Notes: generated from the sequence alone by a model not told the origin. A stretch of 64,000 bases of DNA from Paenibacillus lutrae (GCF_009757775.1 NZ_RHLK01000003.1:660882-724881), one strand, 5' to 3'. Positions 26,897 to 37,548 are shown, numbered from the stretch's first letter. Numbers and translations: made by a program.

Positions 26897-27772
26897 TTAC
26901 GCTCCAAACCTCTGTCGATAGCCGCATTTTCTGCATAATTCCTCGACCGCTTCCCTGCGGGAAAACCCGTCGACGAGATTATTTGCCCGCTCGCCCTCCA
27001 CGATGTCGGCAAATGAAGTCTGGTTAATGTTCCCCAGATTGATGACTCCTTCTCCATCCAGGCAGCACGGCACCACCGTCCCGTTCTCGAGAATGGCCGC
27101 CTGGCTGCGAAGTCCATGACAGAAGCCTTTCCCGTCATCCTCCGGTGCTGTCAGACTCGGCCATTGGAATTCATAATCCTGGTTCAAATAAACATGATCG
27201 GAGATTCTCACCCCTCCGCCGGGCACGACTTTTTCCTCAATTTTGTAATCGAGTCCAAATTCCTTCTCTATCATTTCGAGTGTCTGCCGGTTCCTGCTCT
27301 TTTGAAGATTGGTCGCGTTATCCTGCGTCAAATTCCAAAGACGGAAAGAAAAAATGACCTTGTGTTCCTCCGCCTCTCGGACAAAGGAAAGGATCTCTCT
27401 CAAGTAACCCTCGCGGTTGGTTGAACCCTCATGGCCGTCAAAGCTGTGGAGCGAGAAGTTCATTTGTCTAAGGGCGGGCTTGCCCAGCAGTTTGTGCCGA
27501 TTCTTCGCAATCAACGTTCCGTTCGTCGTGATATTGACTTTAAAGCCCTTCTCGTGGCTAATATCCAGCAGTTCCCCGATCTTGGGATGAAGAAGCGGCT
27601 CTCCTTTGACGTGCAGATAAATATAATTTGTATAAGATTTGATCTCATCCAGCCTCTTAGCAAAGTCCTCCACTTTAATAAAACTCGCTTTACGTTCCGT
27701 AGGCGGACAAAAGGTACAAGCAAGATTGCAGATGCTGGTGATCTCTATGTAAACTTTCTTAAATGCTTTCAA
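26897..27772 (-). CDS. Radical SAM/SPASM domain protein
   Basis: A radical S-adenosylmethionine enzyme of about 291 residues. The [4Fe-4S] motif CNLACTFC (C15, C19, C22 from the TTG start) is followed by the beta-strand pattern VKGEPLLHPKIGELL and ITTNGTLI. A C-terminal SPASM-like region carries VVPCCLDGEG and CRKCGY. Such proteins modify peptides or act in cofactor maturation; the substrate cannot be assigned. An ATG seven codons upstream lacks a ribosome binding site, whereas GGAGA is 9 bp before the TTG at 27770-27772. Confidence 0.87.
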   Translation of the reverse strand: MKAFKKVYIEITSICNLACTFCPPTERKASFIKVEDFAKRLDEIKSYTNYIYLHVKGEPLLHPKIGELLDISHEKGFKVNITTNGTLIAKNRHKLLGKPALRQMNFSLHSFDGHEGSTNREGYLREILSFVREAEEHKVIFSFRLWNLTQDNATNLQKSRNRQTLEMIEKEFGLDYKIEEKVVPGGGVRISDHVYLNQDYEFQWPSLTAPEDDGKGFCHGLRSQAAILENGTVVPCCLDGEGVINLGNINQTSFADIVEGERANNLVDGFSRREAVEELCRKCGYRQRFGA

Positions 27773-28053
27773 GATGTTCTGTCTCCGTTCCATATGTCTA
27801 TAATGATAGGATATTTGCTAGATCTCATCCAACATCGTAACATAGGAGGGATTGTACAGCTAGAGTTAAAACCTCGTTTTGCATTCTTAACAAAATTCTC
27901 CTGCCTTACTGATCCAAGTCTCTTTCGATTCTTTAAGCTGCCATCTGTCATTTTTGAAATAAACAATGCCCTTCACACCGACAGCGCCATCCCCTGCTCT
28001 ATATTTAACAATTCCTTTGCCTGACCCTATCGTGTTCTCTGCCCCGGTCAGAA

Positions 28054-28088
28054 TAAAAAAAGATGGTGCCTGGAAGGTCACCATCTTG
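28054..28088 (-). terminator. Rho-independent terminator
   Basis: On the minus strand AAGATGGTG / CACCATCTT (loop of about 11) followed by seven Ts, 25 bp after the stalk-domain gene stop. Confidence 0.9.
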
Positions 28089-28112
28089 GAGCCAAACTTA
28101 TGCGGCTCGAGC

Positions 28113-29075
28113 CTATTCTTCTTTATAATCAATCTTTGTATCGATTCCGATCGTGTTGGTCTCACTATCCCAAGTAATGCCGATGTTGAACGCTTTGGCG
28201 ATGTCGCGAAGCTTCAAATAGTTATTCCCATCGATGTTATAAGCAACGATTTCTATTTCTTGACCATCCAGATACATCTTAGAATTTGTCGGCTTGGCCT
28301 CTTTAGAAACCGGATTGTCCGATAGTGCAAGTTCTCCGCCGGCAGTTGTGTAGGCTTTGCCCGATTCAAGATTTATAGCATTCTTGGCATCGTCCCAGCT
28401 TACCTCGAAATTCTTATCGGTCCCATTCACAACCATAGCAAGATCACGAAGCTTGAAATAGTTGTTATCGTTTATATTATAGGCTTGGAAAGCTGTTTCT
28501 TTCCCGTTGACTAAAACCTTAGAAGCGGTTGGTGCAGCCAAGGCTGCGTCCTCTTTAACTGTTTCACTTGCCCCGGCTTTATCTACAAACATAAAATTCA
28601 ACTCGTTAACTGAGAAGATACTATCCCCATTTTCATTCTGAACAAAGAAATCAAATCGATAGGCGGCTTCCGTAGTCAACTCTGCCTTCAAATTATACAT
28701 AAAGCTGCCGTCATCAGAAAAATCTCCGTTAACATTGTCCATTTGTCCCCACAGGACGTCACCTGGATAGGAGTCTAAAGTCTTGGCACTTTTATCCGTA
28801 GTGATAACTTTAAAGATGGTATATGTACCGTCGCTATTCTTCTCCGGTTTCTCCATGACAACAACATTGCCTTCAAAAACATCTTCTTCTGATTCCAGTT
28901 TAACTTGTTTCATCTCAACAAAGTTTGGAACAATTATTTTGTAACCGGAATTTTCATCAACCAGATCAAAAGACTCCCCCTTAAATTCCTCGGCAAAAGC
29001 ATTGATTGATGCAAAAACTGAAATGACTAAAGCAAAGATTAGCATGACCGAAACTTTCTTAAACTTTCTGCGCAT
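28113..29075 (-). CDS. Secreted stalk-domain (copper amine oxidase N-domain-like) protein
   Basis: A 320-residue exported protein: signal peptide 1-28 (ending AFA), a middle beta-rich domain of about 140 residues I do not recognise, then two stalk-domain motifs of the copper amine oxidase N-terminal family, with paired patterns AYNINDNNYFKLRDLA and AYNIDGNNYLKLRDIA and their following ISWDxxxNxI-type strands. These domains are common in Paenibacillus surface proteins and do not imply oxidase activity. It ends at a strong terminator. Confidence 0.86.
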   Translation of the reverse strand: MRRKFKKVSVMLIFALVISVFASINAFAEEFKGESFDLVDENSGYKIIVPNFVEMKQVKLESEEDVFEGNVVVMEKPEKNSDGTYTIFKVITTDKSAKTLDSYPGDVLWGQMDNVNGDFSDDGSFMYNLKAELTTEAAYRFDFFVQNENGDSIFSVNELNFMFVDKAGASETVKEDAALAAPTASKVLVNGKETAFQAYNINDNNYFKLRDLAMVVNGTDKNFEVSWDDAKNAINLESGKAYTTAGGELALSDNPVSKEAKPTNSKMYLDGQEIEIVAYNIDGNNYLKLRDIAKAFNIGITWDSETNTIGIDTKIDYKEE

Positions 29076-29263
29076 TGTTTCATCTCTCCATTTCCCTTGT
29101 TTACCTGAGGAATGCTCAGGCTTCGAACTTATAAATTTTTACTTTCCAGATTATTATAAACAAAAAATGCGCAAAAATCCATTTAATATATGTCTAATTA
29201 CCTAATTATTCAAAAAATAAAATAAATCTTAAGACCTAATTTTCTTTTATAATTCAAAAAAAT

Positions 29264-30517
29264 CTATGCGCTTAAAGACGAACCGGAATCGAACTGAACT
29301 CGTTTGGCTTTGACTAAGGCAAAGAGTAGGATCATAGCGACAAAAGAAAAAATCGCACACCATAGATAGACGTTGCGGTATCCGAACGCATCCGATAGTA
29401 AACCGAACAGCAAAAATCCGAGCAAGGAGCCGATTTTGCTTGTGTTGGAATAGAGAGCCGTCGCTGTACCGGGCATATCCGGTATGAAGTCCTGGAAGTA
29501 GGTAATAGCAATGCCGCTCGTAATAGATATGTATGCCGCGCTAAGCACCTGGATCGGGAATATATGCCAGATTTCAGTGGCGAAGAAGATCGTTCCGAAA
29601 TAAGCTAGAGCGAGCAATGAGCCTAGACGAATCAGGTGATCGCTTTTAAAGCGTAATGCCAAAATGCCAAACCCAAGCATAAAAGGAATTTCGAATACAG
29701 GCGGAATACTGAAAATGATACCGACATCCTTCTCCTCACCGTTCAATACCTTCGTTACGAATTGAGCCATATTCAGCGAGCCGATCGTGTTCGCTACAGA
29801 AATCAGTGTAAAGGCAATCAAGTTAACAAATATAAACGGTTGGAAGATAACTTGGCGCAGAGGAATCGAAGCTTGGGGCGGTTTTGATGCGACTTCTTCC
29901 TTAGATGTCCTTTTGAGAGAGAGCAGTACGATACCTACGACGATGATATAGCAGGAGGCTGCTACCAGGAACATCCCTCTGAAACCGAAATAGAGCAGGA
30001 CATAAGCCGAGATGGCAGGACCTACGGTCCAAGACAGGGCGAATAGGACACGCAATATATTCATATAAAACGGAATCTCTTTGGCAGGCAGTTTAGCCTT
30101 CACCAATACCTCCCGTCCGTAAGCAAAAACTTGTGGAAAAGTAGAGGAAGCTATACCTAAAAATATGGCGGAGATCGCGAGAAGCACGTAGTAGTTGCGA
30201 GAATAGGCAAATCCGATATATCCGATCGCTCCAGCGAGAGCACAAAGAATAAGAATCATCTTACGGTCAGATGCACGGTCAGACAACTTGCCGATATACG
30301 TGCTGATACCGACACCGCAGAGCGTGGATACCATCATAAAAACCCCGAAAGACGTGTTGCTCATACCGATTTCATCAATCCCGAACATGGAATTGAACGG
30401 CAGTACAAATGAGAAAGCGATCCCAAGAAAAACATTGACCAGCAAAATGACCGGAAAACCATCAATTCCCATTACAGATTGTGTTCGATTTCTAACTGCA
30501 GCCAAAAAGTTACTCAT
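29264..30517 (-). CDS. MFS transporter, SetA-like sugar efflux family
   Basis: A 417-residue protein with about 12 membrane segments and the MFS signature loop GKLSDRASDRKM between segments 2 and 3. The overall look (FGVFMMVSTLCGVGISTYIG, TFPQVFAYGREV) matches sugar efflux transporters of the SetA type, which export sugars or analogues. GGCGGGGGATGG precedes the ATG. No sugar gene lies beside it, so the substrate remains open. Confidence 0.85.
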   Translation of the reverse strand: MSNFLAAVRNRTQSVMGIDGFPVILLVNVFLGIAFSFVLPFNSMFGIDEIGMSNTSFGVFMMVSTLCGVGISTYIGKLSDRASDRKMILILCALAGAIGYIGFAYSRNYYVLLAISAIFLGIASSTFPQVFAYGREVLVKAKLPAKEIPFYMNILRVLFALSWTVGPAISAYVLLYFGFRGMFLVAASCYIIVVGIVLLSLKRTSKEEVASKPPQASIPLRQVIFQPFIFVNLIAFTLISVANTIGSLNMAQFVTKVLNGEEKDVGIIFSIPPVFEIPFMLGFGILALRFKSDHLIRLGSLLALAYFGTIFFATEIWHIFPIQVLSAAYISITSGIAITYFQDFIPDMPGTATALYSNTSKIGSLLGFLLFGLLSDAFGYRNVYLWCAIFSFVAMILLFALVKAKRVQFDSGSSLSA

Positions 30518-30834
30518 TCCATCCCCCGCCTTTTCTCTATCTATTACAATATTTTGGAATCAGTATATCGTACAGCATGGAATGCATAATCGTAAAGCTG
30601 CTAAATCAACTGATTTTTATCCCCAACAACTGGCGTGTCTGAAGGTACGGCTTAGAACACAACAAAAAAACGACATCTCTGCCGTTTGAGTTTAAGGTGT
30701 TGTTGGAGGTACAGCTTAAGCGGAAAGGACTCCTGAGCGCATCGCTGCCCGTGGAGTGATGGAGTTTTGTACGAAAGGGGATATGTGGGGAAAAAGCCTT
30801 CTGGGACAAGGATTCTGCCAAAGAAGGAATGCTG
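30518..30834. other. Intergenic region between the MFS gene and ssuB
   Basis: No gene seen. It should contain the promoter of the MFS gene and holds a likely terminator of the ssu operon. Confidence 0.5.
30664..30688 (-). terminator. Probable terminator of the ssu operon
   Basis: On the minus strand ACGGCA-GAGA-TGTCGT with one mismatch, followed by seven Ts. It lies about 147 bp beyond the ssuB stop. Confidence 0.5.
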
Positions 30835-31716
30835 TTAAATATCGTATAAGGAAATATTCGTTCTTGCCGCCGAATGCTTGGCCGGTGCAAGCACCCGGTC
30901 CAGGATCACCTGTTCAAAATGCGCAAAGCCCGCGTCGCGGTGCCTTGGTCTGGCCAAAGTAATATTCAGATCCAGCGCAATTTGCCCTTCCTCGATCAGG
31001 ATAACCCGGTCAGCCAATGCAACAGCCTCGCTGACGTCATGGGTGACCATGACCGCCGTAAAACGGCTCTGCTCCCACAAATCCTCTATCAGGCGCTGCA
31101 TATCGATACGTGTCAGTGCATCAAGCGCACCGAGAGGCTCATCGAACAAGAGCAAATGCGGATTTCCAACGAGCGCTCTGGCCAGAGCCACACGCTGACG
31201 TTGTCCGCCTGACAGTACGGACGGCCATTCGCCTGCACGTTCCTCAAGGCCAACCAGTTTAAGCGCTTCGTAAGCCCGCAATTGGACATCGCTTGAACGG
31301 ACCCCGGACAAGCCCAGCTTCACATTGTCCAGCACGGAATTCCATGGCAGCAGGCGGGCATCCTGGAACATAAACCGGGTATTTCCGTGGATTCCTTGAA
31401 TCTCTTGACCCTGCAGCTTAAGTGAGCCGGAGCTGACGGAATCTAGCCCGGACAACAGGCGGAGCAGTGTGCTCTTCCCGCATCCGCTGCGGCCGACTAT
31501 GGCTACAAAGCTGCCAGGATTTATGGTTAAGCTGATTCTCTTAAGCACGACTTGATCACCGAACTGCTTCGATACATCCTTCAGATCAATGGAAATCCCT
31601 CTGTCCTGTAGAAGGGCAGGGGCAACGAGCTGCAAGGAAAGTTCCTGATCCGGATTGGAGTGATTCCTTATGCGGTCTTCGACTTCGGCGCTTCTTTGAC
31701 GAAATGGGGATGCCAT
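30835..31716 (-). CDS. ssuB: Sulfonate ABC transporter ATPase SsuB
   Basis: ATP-binding subunit of an aliphatic sulfonate importer. Walker [11 protein letters not shown]-loop [11 protein letters not shown], signature LSGGQRQR, Walker [13 protein letters not shown] and H-loop THD are all present. The length (293 residues) is typical with an N-terminal extension of about 35 residues. AGGAGGTGG lies 6 bp before the ATG at 31714-31716, inside the end of ssuC, giving a 49-bp overlap. It is the last gene of ssuADCB. Confidence 0.93.
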   Translation of the reverse strand: MASPFRQRSAEVEDRIRNHSNPDQELSLQLVAPALLQDRGISIDLKDVSKQFGDQVVLKRISLTINPGSFVAIVGRSGCGKSTLLRLLSGLDSVSSGSLKLQGQEIQGIHGNTRFMFQDARLLPWNSVLDNVKLGLSGVRSSDVQLRAYEALKLVGLEERAGEWPSVLSGGQRQRVALARALVGNPHLLLFDEPLGALDALTRIDMQRLIEDLWEQSRFTAVMVTHDVSEAVALADRVILIEEGQIALDLNITLARPRHRDAGFAHFEQVILDRVLAPAKHSAARTNISLYDI

Positions 31717-32462
31717 TTCAGCCACCTCCTCTCCAGTCCTTTGGCTAACAGATCAGATAGCTTACCTAATGAGGCATACAATAATATGCTTAGCACCACT
31801 ACATCCATCTGGAAAAACTCGCGGGCATTCATCGCCATATAGCCAATCCCCGAGTTTGCCGCAATGGTCTCCGCTACAATAAGCGTCAGCCACATAATTC
31901 CTAAGGCAAACCGGAATCCGACCAGAATGGATGGAAGAGCACCAGGCAGTATGACTTTACGGTACAGCTGCCAGTGGCGCAGGCCATACACTTTTCCCAT
32001 CTCAATGAGACTTGGATCTACCGTGCGAATGCCATGCAGCGTGTTAATATAGATCGGGAACATAACCCCCAGCGCCACGAGGAAAATCCTCCCTTCTTCA
32101 CCAATGCCGAACCACGCGATAACGAGTGGAATCATAGCCAGATGCGGCACATTCCGTATCATTTGAATGGTAGAATCCGTCAGCTTTTCGGATAACGGTA
32201 TTACCCCGTTTAACAGACCGAAGATGAAGCCGAGCAATCCGCCGATCACAAAACCGGTGAGCGCTCTCCACGCACTGATTCCTATCGCATCAAACAGCTT
32301 GCCATTGGTCGTCAATTCCCAGCCTGCTTGGAATACCGCAATAGGCGACGGCAATGTACGCTCAGAGATAATCCCCAAGCTTCCCAGCACCTGCCAGACA
32401 ATAAGAATGAACACAGGAATATACCAAGGCAGCGCTTTAGTATGCCAGTTTGTCTTCCGCAT
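31668..32462 (-). CDS. ssuC: Sulfonate ABC transporter permease SsuC
   Basis: A 264-residue inner-membrane permease with about six segments and the EAA-type cytoplasmic loop ([26 protein letters not shown]). Sequence features match the SsuC/TauC branch of nitrate/sulfonate/taurine importers. It starts 17 bp after ssuD and overlaps ssuB at its 3' end. Confidence 0.93.
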   Translation of the reverse strand: MRKTNWHTKALPWYIPVFILIVWQVLGSLGIISERTLPSPIAVFQAGWELTTNGKLFDAIGISAWRALTGFVIGGLLGFIFGLLNGVIPLSEKLTDSTIQMIRNVPHLAMIPLVIAWFGIGEEGRIFLVALGVMFPIYINTLHGIRTVDPSLIEMGKVYGLRHWQLYRKVILPGALPSILVGFRFALGIMWLTLIVAETIAANSGIGYMAMNAREFFQMDVVVLSILLYASLGKLSDLLAKGLERRWLKWHPHFVKEAPKSKTA

Positions 32463-32479
32463 AACGATTCATTCCTTTC

Positions 32480-33625
32480 CTAGTGAGCGGATGCCTTCGG
32501 TGTTGGCCGGACATTGTTAGCGATGATTTCTCCGAATGGACTAATGGATGTCGGCCCCGCGCTCTCGATTCTTTGCTCCAGCGGGAGCAGAGGGAAGAGC
32601 AGCTCAGCCACGCGATACGCTTCTTCCAAATGAGGATACCCCGAGAAAATAAATGTCTCTATCCCCAGATCTGCGTATTCCTTCATTCGCTCGGCTACGA
32701 TCTCAGGGCTTCCGACAAGTGCAGTTCCCGCACCTCCGCGAACCAGGCCAATCCCCGCCCACAAGTTCGGGCTAATCTCCAGATTGTCCTTGCTTCCACT
32801 ATGCAGCTTAGCCATTCGTTTTTGTCCGACCGAATCAAACCGGTCAAAGATTCGCTGCGCTGCCGCAATGGTCTCCTCATCCAAATGACGGATGAGATCA
32901 TTCGCCGCCTCCCAAGCTTCTTCCTCTGTCTCTCGCACAATGACATGGAGACGGATACCAAATTTGATCTCACGGCCTTGCTCCGCTGCCAATCGCCGCA
33001 TCTCAGCAATTTTCTTCGCAACTTCTGCCGGCGGCTCCCCCCATGTCAGGTAGACCTCCGCGTGCTCAGCCGCGACCTTATGTCCTGCTGCCGAGGAACC
33101 GCCGAACCATAATGGCGGATGAGGCTCCTGAATGCTTGGATAGAGAATATGGCCTCCTTCCACATGGATATGCTTACCTTCAAAAGTCACGTTCTCTCCT
33201 GATACCTCTCTACGCCAAACATCTAAAAACTCACCGGTCAATTCATAGCGGGAAGTATGATCCAGAAACAGCCCGTCTCCCGCCAGCTCTACGGGATCAC
33301 CTCCGGCCACAACATTAAGCAGCAATCTTCCCCCGGATATACGATCCAGAGTCGAAGACATTCGTGCGGCAAGTGTCGGAGAGGTGAGACCCGGACGCAA
33401 GGCTACGAGAAACTTCAGTCTCTTCGTTGCCGGCACCAAAGCTGATGCGATTACCCAAGGGTCCTCGCAGGAAGTCCCGGTCGGAATCAAAACCCCGTCA
33501 TAGCCCAGACGATCCGCAGCTGTGGCAATTTGCTCCATATACGGCAGGTCTACAGCTCTCGCGCCTTGACTTGTCCCCAAATAACGACCATCCCCGTGAG
33601 TGGGAATAAACCAGAATACTTTCAT
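32480..33625 (-). CDS. ssuD: FMNH2-dependent alkanesulfonate monooxygenase SsuD
   Basis: SsuD releases sulfite from alkanesulfonates with reduced flavin and oxygen, yielding an aldehyde and supplying sulfur. The 381-residue protein is a luciferase-like TIM barrel starting [17 protein letters not shown], with [31 protein letters not shown] and the C-terminal [17 protein letters not shown] typical of SsuD. GGGGAGGCG precedes the ATG at 33623-33625. A flavin reductase (ssuE-like) is not present in the operon. Confidence 0.94.
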   Translation of the reverse strand: MKVFWFIPTHGDGRYLGTSQGARAVDLPYMEQIATAADRLGYDGVLIPTGTSCEDPWVIASALVPATKRLKFLVALRPGLTSPTLAARMSSTLDRISGGRLLLNVVAGGDPVELAGDGLFLDHTSRYELTGEFLDVWRREVSGENVTFEGKHIHVEGGHILYPSIQEPHPPLWFGGSSAAGHKVAAEHAEVYLTWGEPPAEVAKKIAEMRRLAAEQGREIKFGIRLHVIVRETEEEAWEAANDLIRHLDEETIAAAQRIFDRFDSVGQKRMAKLHSGSKDNLEISPNLWAGIGLVRGGAGTALVGSPEIVAERMKEYADLGIETFIFSGYPHLEEAYRVAELLFPLLPLEQRIESAGPTSISPFGEIIANNVRPTPKASAH

Positions 33626-33656
33626 ATTTGCTCGCCTCCCCATTCTTAACTCCGAT

Positions 33657-34661
33657 TTATTTTAGAATAGCTTCCTTAATATTGATCTTGCGGGGAATAA
33701 GCTCCAGCTTAACGAAGGTGTCGGCAATGGACTGCTGTGCTGTAACCAATTCCTCATCAATCGGCTCAATTCCATAATCTCTGCGCCCCGCAGCAAGAAC
33801 CAGCGATTCTACATCAATTCCCAGCTGTGGCGACAGCAGCTCTGCAAGCTCCTGCGGATGCTCCTTGGACCAGGCATCCACTTTGTCCGCTTCTTCCAGC
33901 ACAATATCTACCAGATCCGGGTATTTCTCCGCAAATTCGCGGGTAGCCAAGTAAAATTCATGATTGGATACAAGACCATCGCCATTTGCCAATACCTTGC
34001 CTCCTGTGGCGGTTTCCGCTGCGGCGAGAAACGGGTCCCAGATGACCCAGGCATCCACGCTGCCCTTCTCAAAAGCCGCGCGTCCATCCGCGGGCGGTAA
34101 ATATTTTACCGTTACATCCTGATAGGAAATGCCGTTCTTCTCCAGCAATTTAACTAGCAAGTAGTGCACATTCGAGCCCTTATTCAATACGATCGTCTTC
34201 CCTTTCAGGTCTGCAACACTCTGAATCTTCGAATCCTTCGGTACAATAATCGCCTCGCTCTTCGGACTCGCCGGCTCGTGAGCCAAATATACCAATGGAG
34301 CGCCTGCCGCCTGTGCAAAAATGGGCGGTGCCTCTCCTGTATGCCCGAGATCGATGCTTCCCACATTCAGCGCTTCAAGCAATTGAGGACCTCCCGGGAA
34401 TTCAGTCCACTCAATCTTGATATTGCGCTCTTTAGCCAATCGTGCATCAAGTGTTCCCTTGGCTTTCAGAATGTTAATCGTCCCGTATTTCTGATAACCG
34501 ATTCGGATCGTAGCATCTGCTGTGCCGGAACTGCCCCCTTCGCCTTGTCCCTTAACCTCAGGGGTGCCGCTTCCTGTCCCGCATGCCGACAATACCAGCG
34601 ATACTAACAATAGCAATCCCGCAATCCTCTTGGCGCTTGGCCTAAATTTTCTCTTTACCAT
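33657..34661 (-). CDS. ssuA: Sulfonate-binding lipoprotein SsuA
   Basis: Extracellular substrate-binding subunit of the sulfonate importer, anchored by a lipid (LSAC lipobox, Cys near 27). The 334 residues carry the SsuA/NMT1-like pattern [47 protein letters not shown] and [15 protein letters not shown]. The ATG at 34659-34661 is used: GGAGATGG is well spaced from it. First gene of ssuADCB; a leader with a long-range stem precedes it. Confidence 0.94.
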   Translation of the reverse strand: MVKRKFRPSAKRIAGLLLLVSLVLSACGTGSGTPEVKGQGEGGSSGTADATIRIGYQKYGTINILKAKGTLDARLAKERNIKIEWTEFPGGPQLLEALNVGSIDLGHTGEAPPIFAQAAGAPLVYLAHEPASPKSEAIIVPKDSKIQSVADLKGKTIVLNKGSNVHYLLVKLLEKNGISYQDVTVKYLPPADGRAAFEKGSVDAWVIWDPFLAAAETATGGKVLANGDGLVSNHEFYLATREFAEKYPDLVDIVLEEADKVDAWSKEHPQELAELLSPQLGIDVESLVLAAGRRDYGIEPIDEELVTAQQSIADTFVKLELIPRKINIKEAILK

Positions 34662-34700
34662 GAATAACCCCATCTCCTCGCCAGTTTTGTAGAAATAAAC

Positions 34701-34781
34701 AAGGGTCTCCCTATTCAAAAGCACAGCGAATCTATGGCGCCAGAATTAACTAGTCCGCCGTGCCTGATTAGAGAGACCCTT
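34701..34781 (-). promoter_or_regulatory. Structured leader of the ssu operon (candidate)
   Basis: A perfect 9-bp inverted repeat, AAGGGTCTC at 34701-34709 and GAGACCCTT at 34773-34781, encloses about 63 bases with further short complementary stretches (GGCGCC). On the minus strand it ends 39 bp before the ssuA ATG with no clear T-run. The SAM-I consensus is absent. It may be a cis-acting RNA or a pair of binding sites for a sulfur-control protein. Confidence 0.45.
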
Positions 34782-35054
34782 CGGTTATCCGATTTAGTCC
34801 GTTATTCAATTTTCTTATTCATAGTAAACAACTTGGAATAATATGATATTAGCATTAAGAGTTAAAAGGTGTCAAGAAGTAAATTTGTTAAATCTTTTTA
34901 CTGCAAACTCCGGTACTTCGTATAGGATCGAACCCGAGTTAAATTAAACGATCTAGGCAAGTTTGAGCATTATGATCCCGACCACATTATAGAAAATAGA
35001 GAAAACATGCCCGTTACGGCTTGTTTTTTAAACAGGGACAGGCTCCTTACATCA

Positions 35055-35083
35055 TTTTCAAATTAATCGGATTGGGCTATAAT
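35055..35083 (+). promoter_or_regulatory. Putative sigma-A promoter of the SLH-M13 gene
   Basis: TTTTCA at 35055-35060 and a perfect TATAAT at 35078-35083 with a 17-bp spacer, 77 bp before the ATG. Confidence 0.6.
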
Positions 35084-35159
35084 CATAAGGGTATGAATGG
35101 GAAAAACCTTGTTCATATTCTTGTTTTTATACATAAAAATCCACCGTGGAGGCCCGAAG

Positions 35160-37514
35160 ATGAGAAAAAAGTTTATTGCCTTACTTATGACCATTGCCAT
35201 GGTCCTGTCTGTCAGCGTATCGGCGTATGCTGAAGAAACGCTGCCGGCGGCGACAAGGGGAGATCTTGTTGCCGCTTTGCTTAATGCGGCAGATGCCTAC
35301 AACTCCGGCATTTCGAAAGAAGCCGTTATTCAAGGCTATGAAGACGGAGATTTGAGAGAGAAGGATCCGGCCAGGAAGGTTGAAGCCTTGATTATGTTAA
35401 GCAGGGCATTCGGCAAATTGCCGCAGCCGGTCGGAAATGATCTGCGTACCGGGACATTCGGTGTCAAGTTCAGCGATGTACCGGCTTGGGCCAAGGAAGA
35501 TATCGACAAACTCGCTCAAGCAGGCGTGCTGGCGGGTAAGTCCGACGGCACACTGGGCGTAAACGACACGATTACGATCCAGGAGTTCCAAACCGTTATC
35601 GCCAGAATTTGGGCGCTCAAAGGCTCCCATTTAAATGACGATTTTTATGAGTCCATCAATAAAGGGTGGCTGAATAAATCGACCATTCCGGCCGGAGAAA
35701 TCATGGGCGGCGGATTTTCGGAGCTAAGCCTGCAAAATGACGAAAAAATAACGAAAATCATCGAAGAGCTGACCGGCAAGCAATTCGCGGAAGGTACAAA
35801 AGAACAGAAACTTGCCGATTTCTATACGGCGGCGCTTGATACCGACAATAGAAACAAACAAGGGATCGAGCCCCTTCAAAAATATGTAGCGTCAATCGAC
35901 GGGGCTAAAACTCTGGACGAGCTGGTTCAAGCAGATCTGGTCATGGAGAAAGAATTGGGACTAAGCATGCTGTTCCGCTTTACTATTATGGGCGACGCAA
36001 AGAACAGCAGCGAGAATGCTCTGTATTACACCGGATTAACCACAGGTCTGGATAAAAACAGTTATGTAACGGAAGACGCGAAAGCGAAGGAAGCGTATGT
36101 TCAATACATCACCAAAATTCTCGTGCTGACGGGCGAAAAAGAGCCGGTGGCGAAAGCCCGTGCCGAGAAGGTGTATGAAATGGAGAAAAGCCTCGCCTCC
36201 GTCTCACTCCAGCCTCATGAACAAGGCGATGTGAATAAATACTACAATCCTTACACAATCGGACAATTCGATGACCTGCATAAAGAAGTAGATATGAAAC
36301 AGGCTCTGGAGTCGATGAAAGTCGGCAATGCGGATAAAATAATCGTATTCGATGTGAAGCTGGCGCAAAAAGGCGCGGAGTTCATGACGGAATCTAACCT
36401 GGAAGTGCTTAAAGCTTACTCCAAAGCGCAACTGCTTACGGCCACAGGCGGTTTGTTATCGGATGAATTCAGAGACGCCGCAGACGATTTTGCCGCAACC
36501 TTGTATGGCGTTTCAGGAAAAAAGACAGATCAGGAACTTGCCTTAACCATGATAAAGTCCGCGATGGGCGGATACTTGGAGCAAATGTTTGCCGAGAAGC
36601 ATTTTTCGCCGGAAGCCAAACAAGATGTTGAGCAAATGGCGGAGAAATTAATCGCTACGTATGAGAAAAGAATACAAGCGCTTGATTGGATGACGGAAAC
36701 AACCAAAGCCAAAGCGATTAAGAAGCTGGATACGATGATCGTGAAGATCGGTTATCCGGATAAGTGGGATACGACATTAGACAAAGTCGCTATCAAGACC
36801 TATGACCAAGGCGGCTCGCTGTTCTCGAACTTCTTCTCCGTAAACACGGCGGCCGTTGACAAATTGAAAGCCAAGCTGGGAAAACCGGTGGATAGAACGG
36901 AATGGGTAACCAGCGTGTACACAGTCAATGCTTTCTACAACCCGCTTAATAACGAAATTACGTTCCCTGCCGGTATTCTCCAGGCGCCTTTCTACGATAT
37001 TAACGCTAAACCCGAAGAAAATTATGGGGCAATCGGGATGGTCATCGGCCACGAGATCAGCCATGCATTCGATAACAACGGGGCGGCATACGACGAGAAC
37101 GGGAATGCGAAGAACTGGTGGACGGAAGAGGACTTTAAGAAATTCAAAGAGAAAAACCAGGAACTGATCGAATTCTACGATCGGATTGAGATTGTTCCGG
37201 GTGTACTGAACAATGGTCTGCTTACACTAAGCGAGAATGTCGCCGATTTAGGCGGATTGGCCGCGTCCCTGCAAGTTGTATCCGAAATGAGCAAACCGGA
37301 TTACAAAGGGTATTTCGAAAGCAATGCCGAAATGTGGAGATTCACGACCACAAAAGAATTTGCAGCGCTCTTAAGTACAAGCGATGTCCACTCAGCCAAT
37401 AAAATCCGGGTAAACCGCACGATTGTGAACTTCCCGGAATTCTATGAAGCCTATGGAATTAAGCCGGGGGACGGCATGTTTGTCGCTCCGGAGGATCGGG
37501 TCTCGATCTGGTAA
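35160..37514 (+). CDS. SLH-anchored M13 family metallopeptidase
   Basis: A 784-residue exported protein: signal peptide 1-26 (ending AYA), about two SLH motifs (residues 30-155, e.g. YEDGDLREKDPARKVEALIM), then a complete neprilysin/PepO-like M13 zinc peptidase starting DDFYESINKGWL. The zinc site is intact: HEISH at 631-635, ENVAD at 692-696, with the substrate motif NAFYNP upstream. GTGGAGGCC precedes the ATG at 35160; a longer frame of 21 codons is unsupported. It should act on peptides at the cell surface. Confidence 0.94.
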   Translation: MRKKFIALLMTIAMVLSVSVSAYAEETLPAATRGDLVAALLNAADAYNSGISKEAVIQGYEDGDLREKDPARKVEALIMLSRAFGKLPQPVGNDLRTGTFGVKFSDVPAWAKEDIDKLAQAGVLAGKSDGTLGVNDTITIQEFQTVIARIWALKGSHLNDDFYESINKGWLNKSTIPAGEIMGGGFSELSLQNDEKITKIIEELTGKQFAEGTKEQKLADFYTAALDTDNRNKQGIEPLQKYVASIDGAKTLDELVQADLVMEKELGLSMLFRFTIMGDAKNSSENALYYTGLTTGLDKNSYVTEDAKAKEAYVQYITKILVLTGEKEPVAKARAEKVYEMEKSLASVSLQPHEQGDVNKYYNPYTIGQFDDLHKEVDMKQALESMKVGNADKIIVFDVKLAQKGAEFMTESNLEVLKAYSKAQLLTATGGLLSDEFRDAADDFAATLYGVSGKKTDQELALTMIKSAMGGYLEQMFAEKHFSPEAKQDVEQMAEKLIATYEKRIQALDWMTETTKAKAIKKLDTMIVKIGYPDKWDTTLDKVAIKTYDQGGSLFSNFFSVNTAAVDKLKAKLGKPVDRTEWVTSVYTVNAFYNPLNNEITFPAGILQAPFYDINAKPEENYGAIGMVIGHEISHAFDNNGAAYDENGNAKNWWTEEDFKKFKEKNQELIEFYDRIEIVPGVLNNGLLTLSENVADLGGLAASLQVVSEMSKPDYKGYFESNAEMWRFTTTKEFAALLSTSDVHSANKIRVNRTIVNFPEFYEAYGIKPGDGMFVAPEDRVSIW

Positions 37515-37548
37515 GAATGAGAACGGATAACGGTAATTAAACGAATCG

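Noticed and set aside
27887..28165. 92-codon minus frame overlapping the stalk-domain gene end
   Set aside because: Its ATG lies inside another gene and the frame passes through a strong terminator; only its last part is mentioned as a possible remnant or peptide.
34701..34850. SAM-I (S-box) riboswitch before ssuA
   Set aside because: The conserved S-box core sequences are absent; only a long-range stem is seen.
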